A stretch of DNA of 40,389 bases from Halalkalibacterium ligniniphilum (GTDB taxonomy: Bacteria > Bacillota > Bacilli > Bacillales > Bacillaceae_D), in the NCBI RefSeq assembly GCF_000334155.1, contig NZ_ANNK01000158.1, positions 1 through 40,389 on the forward strand. The letters run 5' to 3'. A program made the translations under genes and the position numbers. Position 1 is the stretch's first letter. Every line of letters starts with the position of its first letter. Shown piece after piece: positions 32,753 to 40,389 of the stretch. Below the pieces are notes generated by a model. That model saw only the letters and a program-made list of their open reading frames with translations. It ran no database searches and was not told the origin of the DNA.

Positions 32753-33109
32753 ATGAGGATTCCGATTTTAAAACTGAATCAATATTTACTGATCAGTGTA
32801 CAAGTGGAATTGGATGATCAAACGGCTCTTCTCTTTCAGGAAGATTTGTTAAATAAGATACATCAGGAAGGATCCCTAGGGGTAGTCATTGATTTGACGT
32901 CTGTTGACATGATTGACTCATTTATTGCCAAAGTGTTAGGCGATGTCGTCGATATGTCTAGCTTAATGGGTGCCAAGGTTGTCTTAACAGGTATCCAACC
33001 TGCTGTTGCGATTACGCTCATTGATATGGGTATTAAACTAGAAGATGTTAGAACTGCTCTTGATTTAGAGCAGGGTCTTGAGAAATTGCAACAGGAACTG
33101 GAGGGATGA
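32753..33109 (+). CDS. rsbS: Stressosome scaffold protein RsbS
   Basis: Single-STAS-domain antagonist of 118 residues that holds RsbT in the stressosome. The serine phosphorylated by RsbT (S59 in B. subtilis) is S56 in DMIDSFIAK; the missing three residues are at the N terminus. ATG 32753 follows GGGGG by nine bases; the TTG at 32744 overlaps that site. Almost every residue of the core from LDDQTAL to LEQGLE is as in B. subtilis. Confidence 0.95.
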   Translation: MRIPILKLNQYLLISVQVELDDQTALLFQEDLLNKIHQEGSLGVVIDLTSVDMIDSFIAKVLGDVVDMSSLMGAKVVLTGIQPAVAITLIDMGIKLEDVRTALDLEQGLEKLQQELEG

Positions 33110-33112
33110 TGG

Positions 33113-33526
33113 ATGAAAGCCCATTCCAGCGTTGAAGTTAATAATGAATGGGGCATTGTCGCTGCTAGACAAGAAGGACGAACCCTTGCAAAAGAAATTG
33201 GATTCGGTAGCGTCGATCAAGCTCGAATCACAACGGCCATCTCAGAATTAGCGAGAAACATCTATCTATATGCCAAACGGGGAGAGATTTGTCTCGAAAA
33301 AGTTGAGAAGTCAGATAAAACTGGTATGAAACAAGGGATTAAAATTATTTCGCGAGATCAAGGGCCAGGTATCAAGGATATTCGACAAGTGATGGAAGAT
33401 GGGTTTACTACATCAGGAGGACTAGGTGCTGGGCTACCTGGTGTAAAGCGGTTGATGGATGAATTTTCAATTGAATCGAATCAAGGAGTGGGAACGATTA
33501 TAACAGCGATTAAATGGCTCCGTTAA
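33113..33526 (+). CDS. rsbT: Serine/threonine kinase and RsbU activator RsbT
   Basis: Switch kinase of 137 residues with a GHKL ATPase fold. N box SELARNIYLYAK, G1 DQGPGI and G2 GLGAGLPGVKRL are intact. Under stress it phosphorylates RsbR and RsbS, leaves the stressosome and activates RsbU. GGAGGG lies seven bases before the ATG, at the end of rsbS. The rsbT stop is 14 bp before the rsbU start, inside the same operon. Confidence 0.95.
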   Translation: MKAHSSVEVNNEWGIVAARQEGRTLAKEIGFGSVDQARITTAISELARNIYLYAKRGEICLEKVEKSDKTGMKQGIKIISRDQGPGIKDIRQVMEDGFTTSGGLGAGLPGVKRLMDEFSIESNQGVGTIITAIKWLR

Positions 33527-33540
33527 AAGGAGGATATTTT

Positions 33541-34554
33541 GTGAAAGACACAGAAACAAAGCTGCAACAAAGCTATCGCCAAATTTTATGCGCCTTTCTA
33601 GAAAATAAAAGCGAACAAGGTCTTTACAATGCACAGCAATTCACAAAAAAGCTGTTAGAGCAACAAATTTCTCCTGAGGAGCTTGTGAGTTTACATTGTG
33701 CCGTGATCGATGAGTTGTTTCCGACTTTACCTGAAGAGGTGCAGGATTCATTTGATTTTTTACTTGAAGTCATGATCGGGTATGGTCTTGCTTACCGAGA
33801 GCATCAAAGCTTACGGGATCGCCAGCGAGAATTAGAATCGGAAATTGAAGTGGCTGCGAACATGCAGCAAACGTTATTGCCTAAAGTGACGCCTTCAATA
33901 CCGTCATTAGATATAGGGGTTTTAAGTGTACCTGCAAATAAAATGAGTGGCGACTATTATCATTATGTTCAGGACGACTATGACTGTATCGGCATAGCGA
34001 TTGCTGACATTATTGGAAAAGGTGTGCCTGCTGCTCTTTGTATGTCCATGATTAAGTATGCGATGGACAGTATACCTGAGCAGTGCCCTCAACCAAGTGA
34101 GCTATTAGAAAACTTAAACCGTGTCGTAGAACAAAATATCGATGACAGCATGTTTATTACGATGATGTACGGATACTATCATTCTACAAATCATGAATTT
34201 CGCTATTCCGGTGCCGGCCACGAGCCGGGGTTTTTTTATCATGCAGAAGAAGATACGTTTGAGGAGCTTTATGCAAAAGGACTTGTATTAGGATTATCGA
34301 AAAAAACAAAATTTCGGGAATATTATAAGAAAGTTAAACCAGGAGATTTCATCGTATTTCTTTCAGATGGTGTAACCGAATGTCGGGTCGACGACCGATT
34401 TATTGAACGGGAAGAGATCATTAACTTAATTCGAAAGTATTTACACTTCGATGCGCAAGAAATGGTCAATCGAGTCTATTATGAGTTAGCTAAGCTACAG
34501 GGATTCAATCTGCGTGATGATTTTACTTTGATGATCCTTCGGCGAAAGGTTTAG
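33541..34554 (+). CDS. rsbU: PP2C-type phosphatase RsbU
   Basis: Phosphatase of 337 residues that dephosphorylates RsbV-P after binding RsbT. The N-terminal four-helix RsbT-binding domain is at about 1-90. The SpoIIE/PP2C domain has EVAANMQQTLLP near 110, metal-site GDYYHYVQDD and DIIGKGVPAA, and DGVTECR near 285. GTG 33541 is seven bases after a perfect AAAGGAGG; an upstream in-frame ATG at 33514 lies within rsbT and lacks a site. The stop codon overlaps the -35 of the internal sigma-B promoter. Confidence 0.95.
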   Translation: MKDTETKLQQSYRQILCAFLENKSEQGLYNAQQFTKKLLEQQISPEELVSLHCAVIDELFPTLPEEVQDSFDFLLEVMIGYGLAYREHQSLRDRQRELESEIEVAANMQQTLLPKVTPSIPSLDIGVLSVPANKMSGDYYHYVQDDYDCIGIAIADIIGKGVPAALCMSMIKYAMDSIPEQCPQPSELLENLNRVVEQNIDDSMFITMMYGYYHSTNHEFRYSGAGHEPGFFYHAEEDTFEELYAKGLVLGLSKKTKFREYYKKVKPGDFIVFLSDGVTECRVDDRFIEREEIINLIRKYLHFDAQEMVNRVYYELAKLQGFNLRDDFTLMILRRKV

Positions 34555-34574
34555 AGAAAATAGAATGGTGGTAT
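34549..34574 (+). promoter_or_regulatory. Internal sigma-B promoter before rsbV
   Basis: GTTTAG (34549-34554), 14 bp, TGGTAT (34569-34574) matches the sigma-B consensus GTTTAA...GGGTAT with one mismatch per box. It lies exactly where B. subtilis has the autoregulated promoter for rsbV-rsbW-sigB-rsbX. The -35 overlaps the rsbU stop codon. Confidence 0.75.
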
Positions 34575-34615
34575 GTTAACTAATAGTTTATTTAACGAAC
34601 CTAGGAGGTAATAGA

Positions 34616-34948
34616 ATGAATTTGGACATTCGTCAAGAGCAGAAAGGTGAGGCAGAATATTTATTTTTAATTGGAGAGATTGATGCTTACACTGCTCCGA
34701 AATTAAGAGATCATCTCATTCCTCTTATTACAGAATCAAAGGGCCGACAAGTTATCGTAGACCTGTCGGATGTCCAATATATTGATAGTACAGGCTTAGG
34801 GATTTTCATTGGGGCGCTTAAGGCTGCTCATACTCATGAAAGCACGTTAAAGCTTGTAGGAGTGACGGAGCGTGTACAACGTCTTTTTAAAATCACTGGT
34901 TTAGATGAAGTGATGGATATGGATAATCAAAGGGAGGAAGCAAAATGA
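34616..34948 (+). CDS. rsbV: Anti-anti-sigma factor RsbV
   Basis: STAS-domain protein of 110 residues that sequesters RsbW when unphosphorylated. The regulated serine is S58 in YIDSTGLG (S56 in B. subtilis). GGAGG precedes the ATG by eight bases, and the stop overlaps the rsbW start by four bases (ATGA). Confidence 0.95.
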   Translation: MNLDIRQEQKGEAEYLFLIGEIDAYTAPKLRDHLIPLITESKGRQVIVDLSDVQYIDSTGLGIFIGALKAAHTHESTLKLVGVTERVQRLFKITGLDEVMDMDNQREEAK

Positions 34949-35433
34949 ACGTTCAACAAGCGGATAGTATCGAGTTAACTGTCCCTGCTAAACCTGAATT
35001 TGTTGGTGTCGTACGTTTGACTGTTTCTGGAATAGCAAATCGACTAGGATATACGTACGATGAGATCGAAGACATTAAGATAGCTGTTGCAGAAGCATGT
35101 ACGAACGTGGTGGATCACGCCTATGAAGAAGGTGGATCGATTGCGGTTTCTTTTCATCTTTACGATGATCGGATGGAAGTAGTCGTTGCCGATCAAGGTC
35201 AAAGCTTTGATATCAAAGGATTGCGCGAGAAGCTTGGTCCTGTTGATGCCAGTCAACCAATTGGTGATTTGAAGGAAGGAGGGCTAGGTTTATTCCTTAT
35301 TAATACGTTAATGGATAAAGTGGAAATACATGATGAATCAGGAATTGTGTTGGTCATGACCAAGTTCCTTCAAAGAGATGGGGTGGGACACGATGTCGAT
35401 GGAATCTCTTCAGCACAAGAAGAACAAAGATGA
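34945..35433 (+). CDS. rsbW: Anti-sigma-B factor and serine kinase RsbW
   Basis: GHKL-fold kinase of 162 residues that binds sigma-B or phosphorylates RsbV. N box AVAEACTNVVDHAY, G1 VADQGQSF and G2 EGGLGLFLIN are present. Translation is coupled to rsbV by a four-base overlap. Its last 41 bases overlap the start of sigB, which helps fix the RsbW to sigma-B ratio. Confidence 0.95.
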   Translation: MNVQQADSIELTVPAKPEFVGVVRLTVSGIANRLGYTYDEIEDIKIAVAEACTNVVDHAYEEGGSIAVSFHLYDDRMEVVVADQGQSFDIKGLREKLGPVDASQPIGDLKEGGLGLFLINTLMDKVEIHDESGIVLVMTKFLQRDGVGHDVDGISSAQEEQR

Positions 35434-36178
35434 CGTTTACGAGTGGATTCGCTTGTTTCAAGAAAAGCGGGATGAGGAAATTCAAACAAGATTAGTGAAA
35501 CATTTCGAGCCTCTCGTCCAATCGTTATCGCGAAAGTTCTCCCGAAGTCGTGAACATGATGAAGACCTCTTTCAAGTAGGGATGGTTGGTCTCCTCGCTG
35601 CATTGCAGCGGTTTGATAATGAGTTCGGTCGTAGCTTTGAATCTTTCGCTGTACCAACAATTGTCGGAGAAATCAAGCGTTTTATTCGAGATAAAACATG
35701 GAGCGTTCATGTTCCGCGTCGCATCAAAGAACTTGGTCCAAAAATAAAAAAAGCGGTCGAAACTCTTACTTCAGAGCTTCAGCGGTCTCCTAAAGTGGAA
35801 GAGATTGCAGCTTATTTAGGTGTGACGGAAGAGGAAGTTCTTGAAACGATGGAGATGGGGAAAAGTTATCAGGCCCTTTCAGTTGACCGGTCCCTAGAGG
35901 CGGATCAAGAAGGCGGAGAAGTGACGCTGCTTGATTTGGTAGGCTCCGAGGATGATGGGTTTGAAAAAGCAGAACAACAGATGTTGCTGCAAAAGGCATT
36001 TCAAGTGCTCAATGAACGTGAAAAACAAATTTTGCATTACACTTACTTCGAAAATTTGAGCCAAAAGGAAACGGGAGAAAGACTTAATATTTCGCAAATG
36101 CATGTATCTCGTTTGCAGCGGCGTGCCCTTCAAAAATTACGAGAGTCCATTCGGATTGAGTCATCGGAGGCTTTGTAA
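35393..36178 (+). CDS. sigB: General stress sigma factor sigma-B
   Basis: Sigma-70 family factor of 261 residues directing the general stress regulon. Region 2 (DLFQVGMVGLLAALQRFD, then GEIKRFIRDKTWSVHVPRR for -10 recognition) is nearly identical to B. subtilis, region 3 follows and region 4.2 is SQKETGERLNISQMHVSRLQ. ATG 35393 is chosen, six bases after GGGGTGG inside rsbW; an ATG at 35378 is also in frame. The N-terminal 30 residues are divergent. Its stop overlaps rsbX by one base. Confidence 0.95.
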   Translation: MSMESLQHKKNKDDVYEWIRLFQEKRDEEIQTRLVKHFEPLVQSLSRKFSRSREHDEDLFQVGMVGLLAALQRFDNEFGRSFESFAVPTIVGEIKRFIRDKTWSVHVPRRIKELGPKIKKAVETLTSELQRSPKVEEIAAYLGVTEEEVLETMEMGKSYQALSVDRSLEADQEGGEVTLLDLVGSEDDGFEKAEQQMLLQKAFQVLNEREKQILHYTYFENLSQKETGERLNISQMHVSRLQRRALQKLRESIRIESSEAL

Positions 36179-36777
36179 TGATGACATTTTTTGAAAACGA
36201 CAAGCTGGAAATTGCCGCTTTGCAAAAAGCAAAGCTAGGGAAAAGCTGTTGCGGTGATGCTTACGTTGTTATAAGAGAGGAGTCATATGCATTATGTGCA
36301 GTAGTGGACGGTCTTGGTAGTGGTGAAGGTGCCTCGAAATCTGCTTTAAAAGCAGTGAGAATGATTGAAGCTCATCATGATAAAGATGTTCGAACGATTG
36401 TTGAAAAGTGCAATGCTGCACTTACTAGTATGCGAGGTGTCGTCTTGACTGTCGTCAAGTTTGATTTTACGAAACAAGAGCTATGCTATAGCAATATAGG
36501 TAACATACGCTTTGTCCTGCATTCTCCTGATGGAACCTCTTTAGAACCGCTACCGGTTCGTGGGTATTTGTCTGGTCGAAAACAAAACATCACGATGAAA
36601 CGTTTCCCCTACAAGCATGGAAGTGCTTTTATGCTACATTCTGATGGTATTCAGGCCCCCCCTAAGAAAACCTTTCTCATGAAAATGGAATCTCCTAAAG
36701 AAATGCCGAATGAACTTATTTCTACTTTTGATAATCCTTCTGACGATATGACAATCTTGGTAGGAAAGCTTTTATAA
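36178..36777 (+). CDS. rsbX: Negative feedback phosphatase RsbX
   Basis: PP2C-like phosphatase of 199 residues that dephosphorylates RsbS-P and RsbR-P, resetting the stressosome. The metal-binding motif VVDGLGSGEGA (about 42-52) and the late HSDGI and SDDMTILV motifs are visible. ATG 36178 overlaps the sigB stop and has GGAGG seven bases upstream. It lies under the internal sigma-B promoter, providing feedback. Confidence 0.93.
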   Translation: MMTFFENDKLEIAALQKAKLGKSCCGDAYVVIREESYALCAVVDGLGSGEGASKSALKAVRMIEAHHDKDVRTIVEKCNAALTSMRGVVLTVVKFDFTKQELCYSNIGNIRFVLHSPDGTSLEPLPVRGYLSGRKQNITMKRFPYKHGSAFMLHSDGIQAPPKKTFLMKMESPKEMPNELISTFDNPSDDMTILVGKLL

Positions 36778-36780
36778 TAT

Positions 36781-36813
36781 GGTCTGCTCTAAAAAGAGAG
36801 TGGGCCTTTTTAT
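36781..36813 (+). terminator. Terminator of the sigB operon
   Basis: GGTCTGCTCT/AGAGTGGGCC hairpin followed by TTTTTA, immediately after rsbX. Confidence 0.8.
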
Positions 36814-36967
36814 ATTCTCAGTAGATGATTGTGACTTCTATTTGGTTCATTGGATGGAGGACAAATGCGTCAGAATGTGGAATGAATCAGTAGGGGAATT
36901 ATGCTATGATGAAGCCAATTGCCTTTACAGCATGGAAATTAAGCTTTTTTAAAAGGAGCGTTTCGAA

Positions 36968-39151
36968 ATGAAGGAACAAGACTATGAGTCAAATCTAATT
37001 CAACAGTTATCAAAAGAACTCACATTAAAAGACACATACATAAAGCAAGTCATTCAGTTAATGGATAACGGCAATACAGTCCCATTTATTGCTCGTTATC
37101 GAAAAGAGCTTACAGGGGGAATGGATGAAATTCAAATCCGTAAGGTTGCTGAAAAATGGGCGTATGGAAAACAGCTACAAGAACGAAAAGTCGAAGTGAT
37201 TCGCCTCATTGAAGAGCAAGGAAAGCTCACTCTAGAATTAAAAGAAAGCATCATGCAAGCCGTAAAGCTCCAAGAAGTAGAAGATCTATACCGCCCGTAT
37301 AAGCAAAAGCGTCGGACAAAAGCGACGGTGGCGAAAGAAAAAGGGTTGGAGCCATTTGCGACTTGGTTATTTCACTTCCCACGTGAGGGAGATGTGGAAG
37401 GGGAAGCTGCTGCTTATCTTTCAGAAGAACATGAATTAACTACAATTGAAGAGGTATTGCATGGAGCTCGAGATATCATTGCTGAATGGGTGGCTGATGA
37501 TGCTGATTTACGAAAGAAAGTAAGAGATTTAGGCTTTAAAGAAGGGACGATCGTGACAAAAGTAAAAAATGAAGAAAAAGATGAAAAAGGTGTATTTGAG
37601 ATGTATTATGATTACGCCGAGCCTGTCAGATCACTTGTCCCTCACCGTACGTTAGCGTTGAACCGGGGAGAGAAGGAGGAAGTACTTCGTGTTAGCATTC
37701 AATTTCCAGTTGAACGAATCATCCGTCTCATGGAAACAACATTCATTCGTCGTCATGCTTCCCCGTCCGTGCCTTATGTGAAAGCAGCGATTGAGGATGG
37801 ATATAAACGCTTGATTGAACCTGCGATTGAAAGGGAAATTCGTAATGAGTTGACAGAAAAAGCCGAGGAACAAGCCATCCATATTTTTTCAGAGAATTTG
37901 CGAAATCTTCTACTTCAACCACCAATGAAAGATAAGGTCGTACTTGGAGTAGACCCAGCCTATCGAACTGGGTGCAAGTTAGCAGTAGTAGACGAGACAG
38001 GAAAAGTATTAGACATTCAAGTCATTTATCCAACGCCGCCACGAAATGAAATTGAAAAAGCGAAAAAGGTTGTTAAGCACCTTATCGAAAAGCATCAAAT
38101 TCAAATGATTGCGGTTGGAAATGGTACGGCTTCAAGGGAAACTGAGCAGTTTGTTGCTGCTATCATTAAAGAATTACCACAACCGATCTTTTACTTGATT
38201 GTTAATGAAGCAGGGGCCAGTGTGTATTCTGCTTCTGACCTTGCGCGCGAAGAATTCCCTCATCTTCAAGTAGAGGAGCGAAGTGCGGTTTCAATTGCAA
38301 GGCGCTTACAGGATCCGCTCGCAGAGCTGGTGAAAATTGATCCGAAATCAGTGGGAGTTGGACAATATCAGCATGATGTCTCACAAAAGCGATTGAATGA
38401 GTCATTAACGTTTGTCGTGGAAACGGTTGTTAACCAAGTAGGGGTAAATGTGAATACTGCATCACCTTCTCTCTTACAATATGTTGCAGGTCTTTCTAAG
38501 TCAGTTGCGGTCAATATTGTTAAAAAGCGGGAAGAGGAAGGACGTTTTGTGAGTCGGAAGCAATTAAAGAAGGTTCCTCGTCTTGGTGCAAAAACCTACG
38601 AGCAGTGCATCGGCTTCCTTCGTATTTTAGAAGGAGAAAACCCGCTTGATGCAACAGGGATACACCCAGAAAGTTACGGGGAAACGGAAAAGCTGTTAGA
38701 GCGTGTAGGAGCATCTCTTGGTGACATTGGGACTGAACAATTAAAAGAACACTTACAATCGCTCTCTGTTCAAGAATTGGCAGGCGAGTTAGAAGTGGGT
38801 GTTCCGACTCTTCAAGACATTATTGATGCATTAATACGACCAGGCCGAGATCCACGCGATGAAGTGGCGAAGCCGCTTCTTAAAAAAGATGTCCTCCAAT
38901 TAGAAGATTTGTCCCGAGGAATGGAATTGCAAGGAACGGTACGAAATGTCGTTGACTTTGGAGCGTTTGTTGATATCGGTGTGAAGCAAGATGGGCTTGT
39001 TCATATCTCGAAGCTTGCAAACCGTTTTATTAAGCACCCTCTCGAAGTCGTGGCGGTAGGTGAAATCGTAACAGTGTGGGTAGATGATGTAGATATAAAA
39101 AAAGGAAGAATCGCCTTGACGATGCTGCAACCAAAAGAAGAACTCGTATAA
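36968..39151 (+). CDS. tex: Tex-family RNA-binding transcription accessory protein
   Basis: Nucleic-acid-binding protein of 727 residues, corresponding to B. subtilis YdcI. An N-terminal helix-rich domain with VPFIARYRKE (about 39-48) is followed by a YqgF/RuvC-like domain starting VVLGVDPAYRTG (about 322), two helix-hairpin-helix motifs (GVNVNTASPSLLQYVAGL region) and a C-terminal S1 RNA-binding domain (GTVRNVVDFGAFVDIG, about 655-725). AAAAGGAG precedes the ATG. Position after rsbX is as in B. subtilis. It is implicated in transcription and ribosome quality control; the exact role in Bacilli is not settled. Confidence 0.95.
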   Translation: MKEQDYESNLIQQLSKELTLKDTYIKQVIQLMDNGNTVPFIARYRKELTGGMDEIQIRKVAEKWAYGKQLQERKVEVIRLIEEQGKLTLELKESIMQAVKLQEVEDLYRPYKQKRRTKATVAKEKGLEPFATWLFHFPREGDVEGEAAAYLSEEHELTTIEEVLHGARDIIAEWVADDADLRKKVRDLGFKEGTIVTKVKNEEKDEKGVFEMYYDYAEPVRSLVPHRTLALNRGEKEEVLRVSIQFPVERIIRLMETTFIRRHASPSVPYVKAAIEDGYKRLIEPAIEREIRNELTEKAEEQAIHIFSENLRNLLLQPPMKDKVVLGVDPAYRTGCKLAVVDETGKVLDIQVIYPTPPRNEIEKAKKVVKHLIEKHQIQMIAVGNGTASRETEQFVAAIIKELPQPIFYLIVNEAGASVYSASDLAREEFPHLQVEERSAVSIARRLQDPLAELVKIDPKSVGVGQYQHDVSQKRLNESLTFVVETVVNQVGVNVNTASPSLLQYVAGLSKSVAVNIVKKREEEGRFVSRKQLKKVPRLGAKTYEQCIGFLRILEGENPLDATGIHPESYGETEKLLERVGASLGDIGTEQLKEHLQSLSVQELAGELEVGVPTLQDIIDALIRPGRDPRDEVAKPLLKKDVLQLEDLSRGMELQGTVRNVVDFGAFVDIGVKQDGLVHISKLANRFIKHPLEVVAVGEIVTVWVDDVDIKKGRIALTMLQPKEELV

Positions 39152-39234
39152 TGAAAAAATCGCTGTGAGCAAGGGGTTAACAATTTAGTAAGGGCTAAGA
39201 GGCTTTGTACGTAGATAAGAAAGGTTAATATTTA

Positions 39235-39278
39235 AAGCTGTCTAGCTACAGGCGTCAGCGGCTTAAGGACGCTTTAGC
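39235..39278 (+). repeat. Copy of a dispersed intergenic repeat
   Basis: TCTAGCTACAGGCGTCAGCG and the following GCTTAAGGACGCTT align with 27358-27403. The 211 bp between tex and cmpA hold nothing else except a CCACTAGTGG palindrome near 39325-39334 with flanking CAGCC/GGCTG arms. Confidence 0.6.
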
Positions 39279-39362
39279 TTGTAAATGATTTCCTAAAATC
39301 CGGCTACGTATTGAATAACTCCAGCCACTAGTGGCGGCTGAACAAGAGCCTTGCGACCTTTC

Positions 39363-39494
39363 TTAATTGTTCTGCTTTGCTTGCAGCGTTTCTTTTTTCT
39401 TATAATAAAACCAACATTGGTTCAACAGTTTTACTTTGTAACGATTTTTTTGGGCGTAAGCTGCGCGCAGTTGATTGATAAGCCAATTTGGCAT
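39363..39494 (-). CDS. cmpA: Cortex morphogenetic protein CmpA
   Basis: A 43-residue protein, slightly longer than the 37-residue B. subtilis CmpA, with the family hallmarks: start MPNWL and the segment KLLNQCWFYYKKK. In B. subtilis CmpA acts in the mother cell with ClpXP to remove SpoIVA that fails to assemble, delaying cortex formation. The ATG at 39494 has GGGAG nine bases upstream; the longer open frame to 39668 has no support. Location beside the SprT-like gene is as in B. subtilis. Confidence 0.9.
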   Translation of the reverse strand: MPNWLINQLRAAYAQKNRYKVKLLNQCWFYYKKKETLQAKQNN

Positions 39495-39604
39495 GTTCGC
39501 CAACTCCCTTAACCGTGTGTAATCGTAATTAGTATATGTTGCCATGGTTGTCAAGGTTATCGTTTTTTTTTTTTTTTTCAAAGTATAGAAAAAGGATGAA
39601 CAGA

Positions 39605-40057
39605 ATGAATCAAAGTGAGCTGCAAAAGTTAGTGGAGGAGATCTCATTAAAATATTTCCAACGACCATTTAAGCATGTCGCCCGATTTAACGGGCGGTTA
39701 AGAACGACTGGGGGCAGGTATCTTTTACAATCGCATGACATTGAGGTGAACCCAAAGCAGTTAGAGGCTTTTGGAGAAGAGGGGATTATCGGCATTATTA
39801 AACACGAATTATGCCATTATCATTTACATATACAGAAAAAAGGGTATCGCCATCAGGATAAAGACTTTAAAGCATTGTTAAAGAAGGTGGGAGCTCCGCG
39901 CTTTTGTGAAGTTGTTCCAGGTACAAGAAATCAATTGAAGAGTATTCATCTTTATGCATGTCAGAGCTGCGATCTTATTTATCAGCGAAAAAAAAGAATT
40001 GATACAACCCGTTATGTTTGTGGTAAATGCTCAGGGAAATTAAAAAAAATAAAATGA
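39605..40057 (+). CDS. ydcK: SprT-like family metallopeptidase-fold protein (YdcK)
   Basis: Cytosolic protein of 150 residues with a zincin HExxH motif, H67-E68-L-C-H71, and a C-terminal zinc ribbon formed by CQSC and CGKC. This is the SprT/Spartan architecture; the family is inferred to be a protease. The start ATG 39605 has AAAAAGG nine bases before it; a second ATG at 39596 is in frame. A run of 14 T lies upstream at 39566-39579. It is divergent from cmpA and ends before the tRNA cluster, as in B. subtilis. Confidence 0.92.
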   Translation: MNQSELQKLVEEISLKYFQRPFKHVARFNGRLRTTGGRYLLQSHDIEVNPKQLEAFGEEGIIGIIKHELCHYHLHIQKKGYRHQDKDFKALLKKVGAPRFCEVVPGTRNQLKSIHLYACQSCDLIYQRKKRIDTTRYVCGKCSGKLKKIK

Positions 40058-40103
40058 AATTTAATGTTGATTTACGAGCATCGATTGTGCTATATTATAG
40101 AAG

Positions 40104-40130
40104 TCGCTGAGCGAGACTGGCTCTTAGCGA
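40104..40130 (+). other. Leader hairpin before the tRNA cluster
   Basis: TCGCTGAG and CTTAGCGA can pair over a short loop. It lies between an AT-rich promoter-like TATATTATAG (40091-40100) and the strong promoter at 40157. It has no U-tract and probably is a stable-RNA leader element. Confidence 0.4.
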
Positions 40131-40156
40131 AGGGAAAAAGGCTTTCAAAATAGGGA

Positions 40157-40185
40157 TTGACACAAATTATCACATCCTTTAAAAT
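40157..40185 (+). promoter_or_regulatory. Promoter of the tRNA cluster
   Basis: TTGACA (40157-40162), 17 bp, TAAAAT (40180-40185), about 30 bp before the first tRNA. A second candidate start is upstream: TTGATT, 18 bp, TATATT (ending near 40096), giving a tandem arrangement common at stable-RNA operons. Confidence 0.75.
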
Positions 40186-40214
40186 GTAAAAAGTCTAGAT
40201 TGAAAAAGTGATAT

Positions 40215-40289
40215 TCCACAGTAGCTCAGTGGTAGAGCAATCGGCTGTTAACCGATCGGTCGTAGGTTCGAGTCCTACCTGTGGAGCCA
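40215..40289 (+). tRNA. tRNA-Asn (anticodon GTT)
   Basis: A complete cloverleaf: acceptor arms TCCACAG/CTGTGGA, D arm with AGCTCAGTGGTAGAGC, anticodon stem ATCGG/CCGAT with loop CTGTTAA, and T arm GTAGGTTCGAGTCCTAC. The CCA end is encoded. It is the first gene of the cluster, as in the trnS cluster of B. subtilis. Confidence 0.97.
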
Positions 40290-40290
40290 A

Positions 40291-40381
40291 GGAGAAGTAC
40301 CCAAGTGGCTGAAGGGGCGCCCCTGCTAAGGGTGTAGGTCGTTTACGCGGCGCGAGGGTTCAAATCCCTCCTTCTCCGCCA
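40291..40381 (+). tRNA. tRNA-Ser (anticodon GCT)
   Basis: A class II tRNA with long variable arm: acceptor arms GGAGAAG/CTTCTCC, anticodon loop CTGCTAA in CCCCTGCTAAGGG, variable arm around TAGGTCGTTTACGCGGCG, T arm GAGGGTTCAAATCCCTC, encoded CCA. It reads AGC/AGU codons. One base separates it from tRNA-Asn. The window ends eight bases later, so the cluster probably continues. Confidence 0.97.
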
Positions 40382-40389
40382 TATTTACT

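Noticed and set aside
39566-39579. Run of T before the SprT-like gene considered as a terminator
   Set aside because: No hairpin precedes it on the plus strand; it is simply a homopolymer in the intergenic spacer.

Overview
The window is chromosomal DNA from a low-GC Gram-positive endospore former of the family Bacillaceae. The evidence is the complete rsbRSTUVW-sigB-rsbX stress module, the ndoAI/ndoA toxin-antitoxin pair, the spore cortex gene cmpA, Fur-type iron boxes and strong AAGGAGG ribosome binding sites. From about 27.7 kb to the end the order acpS-ydcC-alr-ndoAI-ndoA-rsbR...rsbX-ydcI(tex)-cmpA-ydcK-tRNA(Asn)-tRNA(Ser) is that of Bacillus subtilis. The left 27 kb is a different, more accessory gene set. 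A BH0509-type small protein suggests the alkaliphilic/halotolerant Bacillus group, but I cannot fix the genus from the sequence alone.

Layout. 0.1-5.7 kb: a zinc alcohol dehydrogenase behind a textbook sigma-54 promoter, facing an operon of an iron-type alcohol dehydrogenase, a soluble GAF-PAS histidine kinase and an NtrC-family response regulator. Three 16-bp dyads spaced exactly 21 bp apart lie upstream of the sigma-54 promoter and are the likely binding sites of that regulator. 5.8-8.3 kb: a DMT-type transporter, an Ohr peroxidase and decayed DNA with a DinB-like remnant. 8.3-14.3 kb: a mannitol operon mtlA-mtlR-mtlF-mtlD plus a HAD phosphatase. 14.5-18 kb: small and broken genes (MarR and DUF3147 pseudogenes), a quinone-sensing type HxlR regulator divergent from wrbA, a BH0509-family small protein, a tiny membrane peptide and a YitT-family protein. 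18.3-19.7 kb: the magnesium channel mgtE. 19.9-25.4 kb: an iron regulon with Fur boxes before three transcription units: an ABC ATPase, an iron-binding lipoprotein plus fused permease, and an uncharacterised pair (Cys-rich DUF2325 protein plus a protein with AddB/Cas4-like cluster cysteines). 25.6-27.3 kb: an orphan Mn-type binding lipoprotein and a rhomboid protease.

27.7-40.4 kb is the conserved core: AcpS, the lipoprotein YdcC, alanine racemase, the MazEF-type pair, the general stress regulon controller with its internal sigma-B promoter, Tex, CmpA, the SprT-like protein and the first two genes of a tRNA cluster that runs off the window.

The two most promising less-described systems are the sigma-54 alcohol dehydrogenase circuit (signal unknown, operator architecture visible) and the Fur-controlled DUF2325/Fe-S-protein operon.
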